Assembly: GCF_030816965.1 (NCBI RefSeq)
Contig: NZ_JAUSYQ010000002.1
Coordinates: 3,877,001 to 3,941,000 of the forward strand
Direction of reading: 5' to 3'
Source of the DNA: Streptomyces canus
GTDB lineage: Bacteria; Actinomycetota; Actinomycetes; Streptomycetales; Streptomycetaceae
Length of the DNA: 64,000 nt
This document shows, in pieces, positions 32,205-40,501 of this stretch (positions within the stretch are counted from its first letter, which is position 1; the number at the start of each line of letters is the position of its first letter). The notes under the pieces were generated by a model that was given only the letters and a program-made list of their open reading frames with translations, did not search any database and was not told the origin of the DNA. Both the position numbers and the translations under genes were made by a program.

Positions 32205-32984
32205 ATGCGCTTCCTGCGGCGAGTGGGCCGTGACCTGTCCCGCGGCGAGAACCTGGAGATCTACTCGACGGCCCTGCTGTCCCTGGCCCTCGCGGTGCTC
32301 GGCGCACTGGACCTGGTCGGCGGCAAGACGCTGGCCGCCGCAACCCTCGCGACGCTGGCCCTGCTCGCCGGGGGTCTGTTGGGCAGCCGCAGACAGTTGA
32401 CGGACCTGGCGGAGCAGGTGCGGTCACGGATCGCTGGGGAGGTCTCAGCGGAGGACTTCCTGGCCCACGACAAACCCGAGCTCGTCCAACAGGTGCGCGG
32501 AGCGCAGGACATCAGGATCGTCGGGGTGACGCTGGGGCGGACCCTGCGCAATCTGATCGACGAGTTGCAGGGCCGGGCGGCCGCCGGGGCGACGGTCAGG
32601 GTGGCGCTGATCGACCCGAGCGGTTCCACTCCGGCGGAGGCGGCCCGGCGCAGCACGATGCCCGACCGGCCGGCCGTGTACGAGAACCGGTTGCGCTCCT
32701 CCCTCGACCTGTTGCGAGAGTTGGTGGAGACCCCGGGGGCCGGGACCCGGGTCGAGGTGCGGTTCCTCCCCTTCGTCCCCGCGTTCGGCCTCGTCCTGCT
32801 GGACCCGGAGCGACCGAACGGGCTCATCCACGTCGACATCTACTCCCACAGCTCCGCCACCGGGGACGCCGTGTTCACCCTGCGCCCGGGCCGCGACGGC
32901 CACTGGTACGAGAACTTCCAGTCCGAGTTCGACCGTATCTGGACCTTCGGCCGCACGGCGGGCGCACCGGACGACTGGGCGTAG
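32205..32984 (+). CDS. Membrane-anchored protein of unknown function
   Basis: A 259-residue protein with two membrane spans at about 22-60 (TALLSLALAVLGALDLVGG, TLATLALLAGGLLG). A soluble domain follows (IRIVGVTLGRTLRNLIDELQ, GATVRVALIDPSG, VEVRFLPFVPAFGLVLLDPE, LIHVDIYSHSS). The strand order recalls phospholipase D-like or DUF5919 domains, but the HKD motif is absent, so no activity is claimed. It starts 46 bases behind the SsgA-like gene and might share its transcript. Confidence 0.65.
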   Translation: MRFLRRVGRDLSRGENLEIYSTALLSLALAVLGALDLVGGKTLAAATLATLALLAGGLLGSRRQLTDLAEQVRSRIAGEVSAEDFLAHDKPELVQQVRGAQDIRIVGVTLGRTLRNLIDELQGRAAAGATVRVALIDPSGSTPAEAARRSTMPDRPAVYENRLRSSLDLLRELVETPGAGTRVEVRFLPFVPAFGLVLLDPERPNGLIHVDIYSHSSATGDAVFTLRPGRDGHWYENFQSEFDRIWTFGRTAGAPDDWA

Positions 32985-33131
32985 TCCGAAGTCTGCGTCT
33001 TACGAGGGCAGCACGGCACACCCCGCCTGAGGCTGTGCAGCGCGGCTTCGACGGGGATCCCCTTGGGATCGCTTCCCGTCCGGGCAGAAAACGCCAAGAA
33101 GGCTCGCGGGTCGGCCCATTACGGTCGGGGC

Positions 33132-33791
33132 ATGACGACACCTCTTACCGGCAGTGCCTTCGACTCGCTCCGTCTCGACGCCCTGCCCGACCAGGAGGCC
33201 CTGCGCCGGGCCTACGAACTCCCCAGCGACGCGGCCGTGCGCAAGCAGATGACCGAACTCACCGAACAGACCCGGCGGTTGATCGGATGCTCATCGCTGG
33301 TCCTGGTCGCCAGCGCGGACGCCGAGGGCAACTGTGACGTTTCCCCCCGCGGCGGCCCCGCCGGATTCGTCGCCGTCCTGGACGCACGGACGGTGGCGAT
33401 ACCGGACGCGACCGGCAACAAGCGTCTGGACACCCTGCAGAACGTCGTGGCCACCGGACGGGCCGGGCTGCTGTTCGTCATTCCGGGGCGCACCACGACG
33501 CTCAGGGTGAACGGTCGGGCCTGCGTCTCCACCCGCCCGGAGCTGCTGTCCCAGCTGACCGCCGTCGGTAAGCCGCCGACCAGTGCGCTGGTGGTGGGGA
33601 TCGAGGAGGTCTACCCGCACTGCCCCAAGTCGCTCCTGCGCAGCGGGGCCTGGAAGGCGGAGCAGTGGCTGCCGGCGGACGCCCAGCCGACCTCGGCCGA
33701 GGTGACGCTGGCCCAGCTGCGGATGCCGGAGCTGACGATCGCCGACATCGAGCAGGCGGAGGCGGATTCGCTGAAGTACCGGTACGAGTAA
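33132..33791 (+). CDS. PPOX-type FMN-dependent protein (pyridoxamine oxidase-like)
   Basis: A 219-residue split-barrel flavoprotein. SSLVLVASADAEGNCDVSPR, GPAGFVAVLDARTVAIPD, NKRLDTLQNVVATG and GLLFVIPGRTTTLRVNG are the FMN-binding pattern of the MSMEG_1061-like branch of pyridoxamine 5'-phosphate oxidase relatives, whose members reduce or bind F420 or FMN. CPKSLLRSGAW near the C-terminus is also typical. The ATG at 33132 lies after GGTCGGGGC. The substrate is unknown. Confidence 0.85.
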   Translation: MTTPLTGSAFDSLRLDALPDQEALRRAYELPSDAAVRKQMTELTEQTRRLIGCSSLVLVASADAEGNCDVSPRGGPAGFVAVLDARTVAIPDATGNKRLDTLQNVVATGRAGLLFVIPGRTTTLRVNGRACVSTRPELLSQLTAVGKPPTSALVVGIEEVYPHCPKSLLRSGAWKAEQWLPADAQPTSAEVTLAQLRMPELTIADIEQAEADSLKYRYE

Positions 33792-33880
33792 CGGGCCGGC
33801 GATACGACCCCTCTGATGCCTTCATGCACGCTGAAGACGAAGGAGAGGTTGCTGTCGTTGGCTGAGAGGGACGAGAAGAC

Positions 33881-34546
33881 GTGGACGTGTATGAAGCGGT
33901 GGACAGTCGTCGGGCCGTGCGGGCGTTCAGCGATGTGCCGGTTGCCAAAGAGGCACTCGAACGAGTGCTGGCTGCAGCGACGCGGGCTCCATCGAGTGGG
34001 AACCTCCAGCCGTGGCATCTGTATGTCGTGAGCGGCGAGCCCTTGGTCGAACTGAAGAGGCGCGCGACGTCCAGGGCATTGGCGGGCGACCCGGGTGACG
34101 AGCGGGAGTACCCGATGTACCCGACCGAACTGACCTCGCCATATCTGGACCGCTTTTCGGCCGCGGCCGCCCAGCGGTACGAAGCACTGGGGATCGAGCG
34201 CGACGACCTCGACAGGCCCAAAAAGATCGCCGCCTTGAACTCGGAGGCGTTCGGGGCCCCCGTTGTGCTGTTCTGCTACCTCGACCGGACGATGGGGCCC
34301 GGGCAGTGGGGGGACGCGGGGATGTACTTGCAGACGGTCATGCTGCTGCTGAGGGCGGAAGGGTTGCACAGCTGCCCTCAGGTGATGTGGACGATGTATC
34401 GCAAGACCGTCAGCCAGATGGTCGGAGCCGATGACGGGCTCGTGCTGTTCTGCGGTGTCGCGGTGGGATACGAGAAGGAAGGCGTGCCACCGCTGCGCAC
34501 CGGGCGGGCGCACATGACAGAAACAGTGAGCTTCATCGGCGTCTGA
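33881..34546 (+). CDS. Nitroreductase-family oxidoreductase
   Basis: A 221-residue FMN-dependent nitroreductase. The N-terminal motif SRRAVRAFSDVPV and RAPSSGNLQPWHLYVV bind FMN phosphate, and DAGMYLQTVMLLLRAEGLHS lies on the dimer interface. The family reduces nitro groups, quinones or dehydrogenates small molecules using NAD(P)H; the physiological substrate is unknown. The GTG start at 33881 has GAGAAG just before it. It follows the PPOX gene by 89 bases in the same direction. Confidence 0.88.
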   Translation: MDVYEAVDSRRAVRAFSDVPVAKEALERVLAAATRAPSSGNLQPWHLYVVSGEPLVELKRRATSRALAGDPGDEREYPMYPTELTSPYLDRFSAAAAQRYEALGIERDDLDRPKKIAALNSEAFGAPVVLFCYLDRTMGPGQWGDAGMYLQTVMLLLRAEGLHSCPQVMWTMYRKTVSQMVGADDGLVLFCGVAVGYEKEGVPPLRTGRAHMTETVSFIGV

Positions 34547-34657
34547 CCGCTGCGGTCAAGTGCCATGGGACCGCCCTGGCGCGACCGTCCTGTCCTGAGC
34601 CCGTCGCCGCTCCAGCAGGGCGAGCTTCGGGTTGCCGAGGAAGCGGGCGCCCGGTGT

Positions 34658-35233
34658 TCATGAGTGCTCGAGTCGGCGTTGTTCCCAGACGGTGCGCAGG
34701 AGTTCGTACTCCACCTCGCCCTGTTCCGACCCCTCGATCGCCTCCGGCCAGTCGCCGAAGAAGGTGCGCAGGAAGGTCAGGCCGGACTTCTCCATCACGC
34801 GGCGCGAGCCCTTGTTGACGGTCATGGTGTTGGCGGTGACGCGTTCGACGCCGAGGTCGGTGAAGCCCTTGTCGATGAGGGCGCGGGAGCCCTCGGTGGC
34901 GTAACCGCGGCCCCAGGCGGCCCTGTTCAGGCGGTAGCCCAGTTCGACGACGGCCGGGCTGTCGTCGTCGAGGGGGCGGAACTCGAACCAGCCGAGGAAG
35001 GTGCCGGTGGACTTCTCCTCGGCCGCCCAGTAGCCGCGGGTGCCGAGGCCGGGGTGGTCGTGGAGGAGGCGGGGCAGGGTGCGGGTGCGGATCGTCTCGG
35101 GGGGCGTGGGCGCGCCGCCGGTGAGGAAGCGCATCACCTCGGGGTCGCCGTCCAGGGCGACGAGATGCTCGTCGTCGGCCTCGGTGAACGCCCGCAGCCG
35201 CAGCCTTCGGGTCTCCAGGAAGACGTACGTCAC
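34658..35233 (-). CDS. GNAT-family N-acetyltransferase
   Basis: A 191-residue RimJ/RimL-type acetyltransferase that uses acetyl-CoA. LETRRLRLRAFTEADDEHL opens the fold, VVELGYRLNRAAWGRGYATE is the acetyl-CoA-binding loop, and FTDLGVERVTANTMTVNKGS with RRVMEKSGL closes it. The GTG start (35233) overlaps the stop of the upstream hydrolase (GTGA) and has GAGGAGAAG in front, so the two are translationally coupled. The acceptor is unknown. Confidence 0.88.
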   Translation of the reverse strand: MTYVFLETRRLRLRAFTEADDEHLVALDGDPEVMRFLTGGAPTPPETIRTRTLPRLLHDHPGLGTRGYWAAEEKSTGTFLGWFEFRPLDDDSPAVVELGYRLNRAAWGRGYATEGSRALIDKGFTDLGVERVTANTMTVNKGSRRVMEKSGLTFLRTFFGDWPEAIEGSEQGEVEYELLRTVWEQRRLEHS

Positions 35234-36114
35234 GGGCTTCTCCTCGTCGGCTCCTCGCCCAGGAACTCCTCGATCTCCCGGTGCAGCAGTTCCGGCTGGT
35301 CCAGGTGTACGTCGTGGGCGGCGCCCGGGACCACGGCCGTACGGGTGTCCGGGCGACGGGCCGGCATCTCGGCCGCCTCCGCGGGCTTCATGGTGCCGGA
35401 CGCGCCGCGCACGAGGAGTGTGGGGCAGCGGATCCGCGACCACTGCGTCCAGTATCCGTCCTCGGCCAGTTCCGTGATCGTCCGGACCAGCGTGTCACGG
35501 TCGAAGCGTGGACGAAGGCCGTCCGCCCGTTCCTCAAGCCCCCGCGCCCATGCCTCGTGGCCGAGGAAGGCCGTCGCCTCCTCCAGGGACGCGAAGGGAA
35601 GGGGCCAGCTGTCCAGCCAGTCCGCGATCTCACCGGGCAGCTCCGGACTCCGGCCCGCCGGACCCGCCTCGACCAGGATCAGGGAGTGGACCAGTCCGGG
35701 GTGGTCCGCCGCGAGCAGCATCGCCGTAAGGCCGCCCAGGGACTGGCCGACGAGGATCGCGGGGGCGAGATCCAGTTCCCGCAGCAGGGTCACGGCGTCC
35801 TCGACATGGGCGGCGCGGCTCACCGACGCCGGGCGGCGGGTGCTCTCACCGTGGCCACGGGCGTCGTACGACACCACGCGGTGCCCGGACGACTCCAACC
35901 GCCCTGCCAGGTCGTCCCATTCGCCCAGATGGCCCGCGAGGCCGTGCAGGAGCAGCACGGACGGTTCGGGGCCGGGGCCGGTGCCGGGGCCGGGGCCAGG
36001 GCCGGGGCCAGGGCGGTCACGGTAGGCGATGCGGGTGCCGTCGCCGACCGTGAGGCGCCTGATGTGGCGCGTGGTACAGCGCGTCAACTTCCCTTCCCCT
36101 CGCCTGGGTTGCAT
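35230..36114 (-). CDS. Alpha/beta hydrolase
   Basis: A 294-residue alpha/beta-hydrolase fold enzyme. The oxyanion strand is LLLHGLAGHLGEWDDLA, the nucleophile Ser125 is in LVGQSLGGLTA, the acid follows in SLILVE or later, and the His is in PGAAHDVHLD at about 273. Substrate unknown (ester, lactone or haloacid). A stretch of Pro-Gly dipeptides at about residues 35-49 is encoded by a GGGGCC/A-type hexamer repeat near 35965-36012, a likely slippage site between the first strands. It is the first gene of a pair with the acetyltransferase. Confidence 0.87.
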   Translation of the reverse strand: MQPRRGEGKLTRCTTRHIRRLTVGDGTRIAYRDRPGPGPGPGPGTGPGPEPSVLLLHGLAGHLGEWDDLAGRLESSGHRVVSYDARGHGESTRRPASVSRAAHVEDAVTLLRELDLAPAILVGQSLGGLTAMLLAADHPGLVHSLILVEAGPAGRSPELPGEIADWLDSWPLPFASLEEATAFLGHEAWARGLEERADGLRPRFDRDTLVRTITELAEDGYWTQWSRIRCPTLLVRGASGTMKPAEAAEMPARRPDTRTAVVPGAAHDVHLDQPELLHREIEEFLGEEPTRRSP

Positions 36115-36274
36115 ACGTGAGGGAAGACTCGCCCGCCCGCGCGCCGCGCGCCAGCTGTTTTCCGCGTCCCGTCTGTGACAGCCCTGTAGCCGGAACTGTG
36201 GGCTCCGCCACAGCCGTTCGCCTTGCGTGCTGCTGGACTCGGCGGACCCGGAAACGAATGGTCAGGGGGCCGGG

Positions 36275-36655
36275 ATGTCGTCGGTGATTCGTCGTCTGCG
36301 TGGGTTCGCCACGCTGGCGGGGCTCGTGGCGCTCGTCGTGTACACGTGGGGACTGCTGCATCTCGCCGGCTCGATCCTGGAGGCGGAGGACGGCGGCACG
36401 GGCTCCTCGCCGCTACCGCCGTGCCGTGGGAACGAGCAGGCCGTCCATGTCATCGACTACTCGGTGAGCTTCTTCCCCCTCTCCTTCGACTGCGAGATGA
36501 AGGACGGCGGCAGCTATCCGGCCGAGGTGATCCCCGGGTACGTCAATCCCGTCGCCGTGGGCTCCGCCCTCGCCGCCGTCGGCTGCGCCGTCGCCTCCGC
36601 CTATGTGGCGGAACTGCGGCTGCGGGCCGGGGCACGCAAGGGCGAGGCCGCCTAG
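36275..36655 (+). CDS. Small membrane protein of unknown function
   Basis: A 126-residue protein with two membrane spans (about 12-35, FATLAGLVALVVYTWGLLHL, and about 92-115, VGSALAAVGCAVASAYVAEL). Between them lies an extracytoplasmic loop with two cysteines (PPCRGNE and FDCEMKD) that may form a disulfide. The start at 36275 has CAGGGGGC nearby. I recognise no family. Convergent with the DUF2267 gene. Confidence 0.65.
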   Translation: MSSVIRRLRGFATLAGLVALVVYTWGLLHLAGSILEAEDGGTGSSPLPPCRGNEQAVHVIDYSVSFFPLSFDCEMKDGGSYPAEVIPGYVNPVAVGSALAAVGCAVASAYVAELRLRAGARKGEAA

Positions 36656-36673
36656 GCACGGCGGGCGGATGCG

Positions 36674-37087
36674 TCAGCCCACGGGAACCAGCTCCGCCTT
36701 GCCGAACAACAGGGCGTAGCCGGAGGGCAGTCGGGCCAGGACACGGTCCACGAGCTCGTCGCCCACCAGTTCCGGCAGCACGCTCAGGACAGAGCTGACG
36801 TGCCAGCGGGCCGTCGCCGGGGTCGCACCCTCGATACGGGCGGCCACCGTGTCCACGAACTCCGGTGCCGACAGGGGTCTGTTGAGCGGGATGCGGGAGG
36901 CGATGATCCTGGCCGCCTCCTCGGGCAGGGCCCGGGCGAGGTCGACGCGTTCCTCGCCGGTGACGTGGTCGCCGAGGGCGGACAGGACGACGCGCAGGAC
37001 GTGCTCCGCCTCCGCCGTGCTCACGTACTGTCCGGCGTCCTGCACCGCCTCGCCGAGGTCGGTCCAGCTGGGTCGGTTCGCGCTCAT
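36674..37087 (-). CDS. DUF2267 protein
   Basis: A 137-residue all-helical protein of the DUF2267 family (WTDLGEAVQDAGQYVSTAEA, VLRVVLSALGDHVTGEERVD, ARALPEEAARII, EFVDTVAARI). The function of the family is unknown; members are often found beside heat shock or stress genes, as here behind Hsp20. The start at 37087 (MSANRPSW) was chosen over an upstream ATG at 37138 because the family begins close to it. Confidence 0.83.
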   Translation of the reverse strand: MSANRPSWTDLGEAVQDAGQYVSTAEAEHVLRVVLSALGDHVTGEERVDLARALPEEAARIIASRIPLNRPLSAPEFVDTVAARIEGATPATARWHVSSVLSVLPELVGDELVDRVLARLPSGYALLFGKAELVPVG

Positions 37088-37206
37088 GTACGGGTCTCCA
37101 GGGGGTTGTCGCGCCGGGCGCCCCGCGGACGGACACACCGGCCCGCGGGACGCCGCTGTCTGTTGCGAGGGCTGGGGGTCAGCCGCTGCCTGTTGCGAGG
37201 GCCAGG

Positions 37207-37632
37207 TCAGCCGCTGATCTGCTTGCGGTCGCTGTCGCCGCCCGTGATCTGGATACGGCGTGGCTTGGCCTGCTCGGCCACCGGGATGCGCAGGGTGAGG
37301 ACGCCCGCGTCGTACGAGGCGTCGATGCGTTCCGTGTCGAGGGTGTCGCCGAGGAAGAGCTGACGGGTGAAGGAGCCCGTGGGGCGCTCGGCGACGATCA
37401 TCTCCGCGCCCTCGGGGGCGGGGAGGCGGCGCTCGGCGCGGACGTTGAGGACGTTGCGTTCGACATCCAGTTCGATCGTCTCGGGGTCGACACCGGGAAG
37501 GTCGAAGTGGACGACGAAGTCGTCCCCGGACCGGTACGCGTCCATCGCCATGGCGGCGGGACGGGCGGTGGAACCGAAAACCTGCTGCGCGAGCCGGTCG
37601 AACTCACGGAAGGGGTCGGTACGCATGAGCAT
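37207..37632 (-). CDS. hsp18: Small heat shock protein, Hsp20/alpha-crystallin family
   Basis: A 141-residue ATP-independent chaperone that holds unfolding proteins. [20 protein letters not shown] opens like streptomycete Hsp18; the alpha-crystallin domain spans about 38-130 with [34 protein letters not shown] and the C-terminal anchor region [22 protein letters not shown] lies about 10 bases upstream of the ATG at 37632. The promoter has a consensus-like -35/-10 pair overlapped by a HAIR-like inverted repeat, suggesting heat shock repression by HspR. The DUF2267 gene lies 120 bases downstream in the same direction. Confidence 0.93.
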   Translation of the reverse strand: MLMRTDPFREFDRLAQQVFGSTARPAAMAMDAYRSGDDFVVHFDLPGVDPETIELDVERNVLNVRAERRLPAPEGAEMIVAERPTGSFTRQLFLGDTLDTERIDASYDAGVLTLRIPVAEQAKPRRIQITGGDSDRKQISG

Positions 37633-37684
37633 CACAGTCCATCTCCTTTCCACAGACTCTGCGGTGCGATGCCCTACGCCTTCT

Positions 37685-37727
37685 TATATAGCTCGGAACC
37701 AGGAAACTTGACAAGCCCCGACTCAGG
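37685..37727 (-). promoter_or_regulatory. hsp18 promoter with HAIR-like operator
   Basis: On the minus strand, TTGTCA (37714-37709) and TATATA (37690-37685) are separated by 18 bases. Overlapping the -35 element is CTTGACA-N7-ACTCAGG (plus-strand 37707-37727), which matches 11 of 14 arm positions of the HAIR consensus CTTGAGT-N7-ACTCAAG bound by HspR, with the exact spacing. In other streptomycetes hsp18 is controlled by RheA, so HspR control here is an inference. Confidence 0.6.
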
Positions 37728-37803
37728 TTCGTTTTTCGGCACCGGCCCGGAGTTAGCCTCGGTCTCATCGGCGCTGTCGATCGCGATCGTTCAGGAGGCA
37801 GAC

Positions 37804-38106
37804 ATGGCGAAGGTTCCGAGTGCGGTGGTCGCGGCGGGCGGGATCGTCGGCGGGTACGGCGTGGCCCGCTGGACGAAGAAGCGGCAGCTGGGCGGGGCGG
37901 TGCTGGCCGTCGCCGGGGCCGCGGCGGCCCAGCAGTGGCGGGAACGGGCCGGCGGGAAGGCCGCCGGGGCGCTGACGGCCGCGTATGTCGCCGCCTTCGC
38001 CGGGTCCCACCCGCTGGCCAAGAAAGTGGGCGCGTGGCCGGCGGTGTTCGGCGTGGCGGGAGCGGTGGCCCTGGCGTCGTGGGCGGTGGCGGACCGCAAC
38101 GCCTGA
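37804..38106 (+). CDS. Small Ala/Gly-rich membrane protein
   Basis: A 100-residue protein with three or so short hydrophobic helices (VPSAVVAAGGIVGGYGVAR, GGAVLAVAGAAAAQQW, LTAAYVAAFAGSHPLA, VFGVAGAVALASWAVA). CAGGAGG lies 6 bases before the ATG. No family is recognised beyond a general streptomycete membrane protein. It ends 4 bases before the convergent VOC gene. Confidence 0.7.
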   Translation: MAKVPSAVVAAGGIVGGYGVARWTKKRQLGGAVLAVAGAAAAQQWRERAGGKAAGALTAAYVAAFAGSHPLAKKVGAWPAVFGVAGAVALASWAVADRNA

Positions 38107-38110
38107 GGGG

Positions 38111-38482
38111 TCACCGGCCTCCCGCGGCCCGGTGGGTCAGCACATTGACCACCCGGCCGTTCGGGTCCCGGACGAAGAAGCGTCGTACGCCCCACTCCTC
38201 GTCCCGCAGCTCCCGTACGACCTCGGCGCCCGACGCCAGGACCTGCGCGTACACGGCGTCGACGTCCTCGACCTCCACGCTCAGGTCGGGGACGACGGGG
38301 GCGGTGCGCTCCTCGGTGAGGAAGCTGATCTGGGCGGTCGGATTGGCGGGCGACGCCAGCGTCACGACCCACCCCATGTCCATGACCTCCTCGAAGCCGA
38401 GCAGACCGTAGAAGGCGCGGTTGGCCGTCAGGGCCTCCCCGGACTCGACATGGATGTCGGGCGTGATCCTGCGGATGCTCAT
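38111..38482 (-). CDS. VOC-family (glyoxalase-like) protein
   Basis: A 123-residue single-copy vicinal oxygen chelate protein of the glyoxalase/bleomycin-resistance fold. It has ANRAFYGLLGFEEVMDMGWV, LSVEVEDVDAVYAQVLASGA, and RRFFVRDPNGRVVNVLTH at the end. The metal ligands of true glyoxalase I are only partly present, so substrate and activity are open. Confidence 0.87.
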   Translation of the reverse strand: MSIRRITPDIHVESGEALTANRAFYGLLGFEEVMDMGWVVTLASPANPTAQISFLTEERTAPVVPDLSVEVEDVDAVYAQVLASGAEVVRELRDEEWGVRRFFVRDPNGRVVNVLTHRAAGGR

Positions 38483-38493
38483 GGGCGCGGCCC

Positions 38494-38587
38494 CTTTTCT
38501 GTCATCGGCGGCCTGCTGCGTCTTTCTGTCATCGGCGTCTTTCTGTCACCGGCGTCTTTCTCTCGTCGGCGCCTTTCTGTTATCGCC
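38494..38587. repeat. Degenerate 17-base tandem repeats
   Basis: Five copies of a unit like TCTTTCTGTCATCGGCG, at 38494-38510, 38521-38537, 38538-38554, 38555-38571 and 38572-38587; the first is set off by 10 bases. They sit in the divergent promoter gap between the VOC gene and the alginate lyase-like gene. Confidence 0.7.
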
Positions 38588-38646
38588 TCCCCCACCCTCG
38601 CGTCTCCTGACCGTCCCCAGCCACCGGCACGCGAGGAATGACGTTC

Positions 38647-40092
38647 GTGACTTCACAGATCAGCCGTCGCAGCATGCTCAAGGCGGCGGGAGCCGCGGGT
38701 GTCGCGGTGACCGCCGCGACGGCCCTGCCCGCCACCGCCGCCGACTCCGCCTTCGCGCACCCGGGTCTGCTGCACACGCAGGCCGACCTCGCCCGCATGG
38801 CCGCGAAGGTGAAGGCGGGCGCCGCGCCCTACACGGCCGGTTTCGCCAAGCTGACCGCCAACCGCCATGCGCAGAGCGGCTGGACGCCCAACCCACAGGC
38901 GACGGTGTACCGGGGTGCGGGCAGCCCCCAGAACTACGCGACGCTCTACAACGACATCCACGCCGCATACCAGAACGGCCTCCGCCACCACGTCAGCGGC
39001 GACAGCGCGTACGCCGACACGGCCGTGGCGATCCTCAACGCCTGGTCGGCGAAGCTGACTTCCCTCGAAGGCAGCGCGGACCGATTCCTCGCCGCCGGGC
39101 TCTACGGCTACCAGTTCGCCAACGCCGCCGAACTCGTCCGGGACCACCCGGACTTCGACCTCTCCCGCTTCCAGGAGATGCTCACCAAGGTCTTCGCCCC
39201 GCTCAGCGACGACTTCCTGGTCCGGCACAACGGTGCCGTCATCACCAACTACTGGACCAACTGGGACCTGTGCGCCATGGCCTGCGTCCTGGCCACCGGC
39301 ATCTTCTGCGACGACGCCTCCCAAGTCGCCCGTGCCGTCGACTACTTCAAGCACGGGGAGGGCCTCGGTTCCGTCAAGAACGCCATCCCCGTCGTGTACG
39401 ACGACGGCCTCGGCGAGTGGCTGGAGGCGGGCCGGGACCAGGGGCACGCGCTCCTCGGCGTCGGCCTGATGGGCACGTTCTGCGAGATGGCGTGGAACCA
39501 GGGGTACGACCTGTACGGCTACGACGACAGCCGGTTCCTCAAGGGCGCCCAGTATGTGGCGAAGTGGGGCATGGGAGGGGAGGTCTCCTACACCGCGAAC
39601 ACCCGCGCGAAGGGGGCGATCGGGGGGTGGTCCGGGAGGGAGACGGCGTCCGCGGCGGCCGGCGTCGACCCCACGATGACCCGCCCCATCTGGGCGATGA
39701 TCGCCAACCACTACACGAAGCGGCGGGGGCTTTCGGCGTCGTACGTCACACGGATCGCGGCGAAGTCCGCGCCGGAGGGTGGGGGCGGGGACTACGGCCC
39801 CAACAGTGGGGGTTACGACCAACTGGGCTTCGGCACACTGGCGTTCACACGGGACCGGGTTTCGGACACGGGGGCTTCTCCTGTTCCGGCGACTCGTCCG
39901 AGCGCGTCTCCGGCCTCCGGCGCACGGCCCCAGACGGGGGGTACGGCGTCCCCGGCCGCCGGCGAGGACCTTGCGGCCACCGGTTCCGACGACATCGTCG
40001 GGTGGTCCGCGGCCGCGGGGATCACTGCGGTGGCGGGGGGACTGCTTCTGCTGCGGCGGCGGGATCGGGTGCGGCGTGGGGGTGCGGAGTAG
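38647..40092 (+). CDS. Secreted alginate lyase-family protein with LAXTG sortase signal
   Basis: A 481-residue exported protein (484 from an ATG at 38638 whose GAGGA would be too close; the GTG at 38647 has it at 9 bases). The Tat-type signal has SRRSMLKAAGAAG. Residues about 60-390 form an alginate-lyase-like alpha/alpha barrel (HPGLLHTQADLARMAAKVKA, NAWSAKLTSLEGSADRFLAA, NYWTNWDLCAMACVLATGIF). After a Ser/Pro/Ala linker the C-terminus has LAATGSDD, a membrane span (SAAAGITAVAGGLLLL) and the tail RRRDRVRRG. This is a class E sortase signal, so the enzyme is probably wall-anchored by the sortase at 4485-5273 or a paralog. The polymer degraded is unknown. Confidence 0.87.
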   Translation: MTSQISRRSMLKAAGAAGVAVTAATALPATAADSAFAHPGLLHTQADLARMAAKVKAGAAPYTAGFAKLTANRHAQSGWTPNPQATVYRGAGSPQNYATLYNDIHAAYQNGLRHHVSGDSAYADTAVAILNAWSAKLTSLEGSADRFLAAGLYGYQFANAAELVRDHPDFDLSRFQEMLTKVFAPLSDDFLVRHNGAVITNYWTNWDLCAMACVLATGIFCDDASQVARAVDYFKHGEGLGSVKNAIPVVYDDGLGEWLEAGRDQGHALLGVGLMGTFCEMAWNQGYDLYGYDDSRFLKGAQYVAKWGMGGEVSYTANTRAKGAIGGWSGRETASAAAGVDPTMTRPIWAMIANHYTKRRGLSASYVTRIAAKSAPEGGGGDYGPNSGGYDQLGFGTLAFTRDRVSDTGASPVPATRPSASPASGARPQTGGTASPAAGEDLAATGSDDIVGWSAAAGITAVAGGLLLLRRRDRVRRGGAE

Positions 40093-40165
40093 GGGGCACG
40101 GGGTCGGGCGCCTATTGAGGTGCCTCGCCAGGTCCTGGGGCGGCTGCGGGTCCGTTGTGGTTGCT

Positions 40166-40483
40166 CGCGCAGTTCCCCGCGGGTAGCTGCGCCGGGCTTG
40201 GGCCGGGCGCCTACGGGGGTGCCGGGTCGGGTTGTCGGGCGGGGGCGGGCTGGTGGGGGCTGGTCGCGCAGTTCCCCGCGGGTAGCTGCGCCGGGCTTGG
40301 GCCGGGCGCCTACGGGGGTGCCGGGTCGGGTTGTCGGGCGGGGGCGGGCTGGTGGGGGCTGGTCGCGCAGTTCCCCGCGGGTAGCTGCGCCGGGCTTGGG
40401 CCGGGCGCCTACGGGGGTGCCGGGTCAGGTTGTCGGGCGGGGGCGGGCCGGTGGGGGCTGGTCGCGCAGTTCCCCGCGCCCCT
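40166..40483. repeat. 99-base tandem repeat, three copies plus a partial fourth
   Basis: A unit starting with CGCGCAGTTCCCCGCGGGTA repeats with a period of exactly 99 bases (AGTTCC at 40171, 40270, 40369 and 40468); copies are nearly identical, so the expansion is recent. The fourth copy continues as TTCCCCGCGCCCCTGGGGA, a wording common at streptomycete gene ends, which may be the ancestral terminator from which the array grew. Confidence 0.85.
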
Positions 40484-40501
40484 GGGGAGTTGCAGTCACC
40501 C

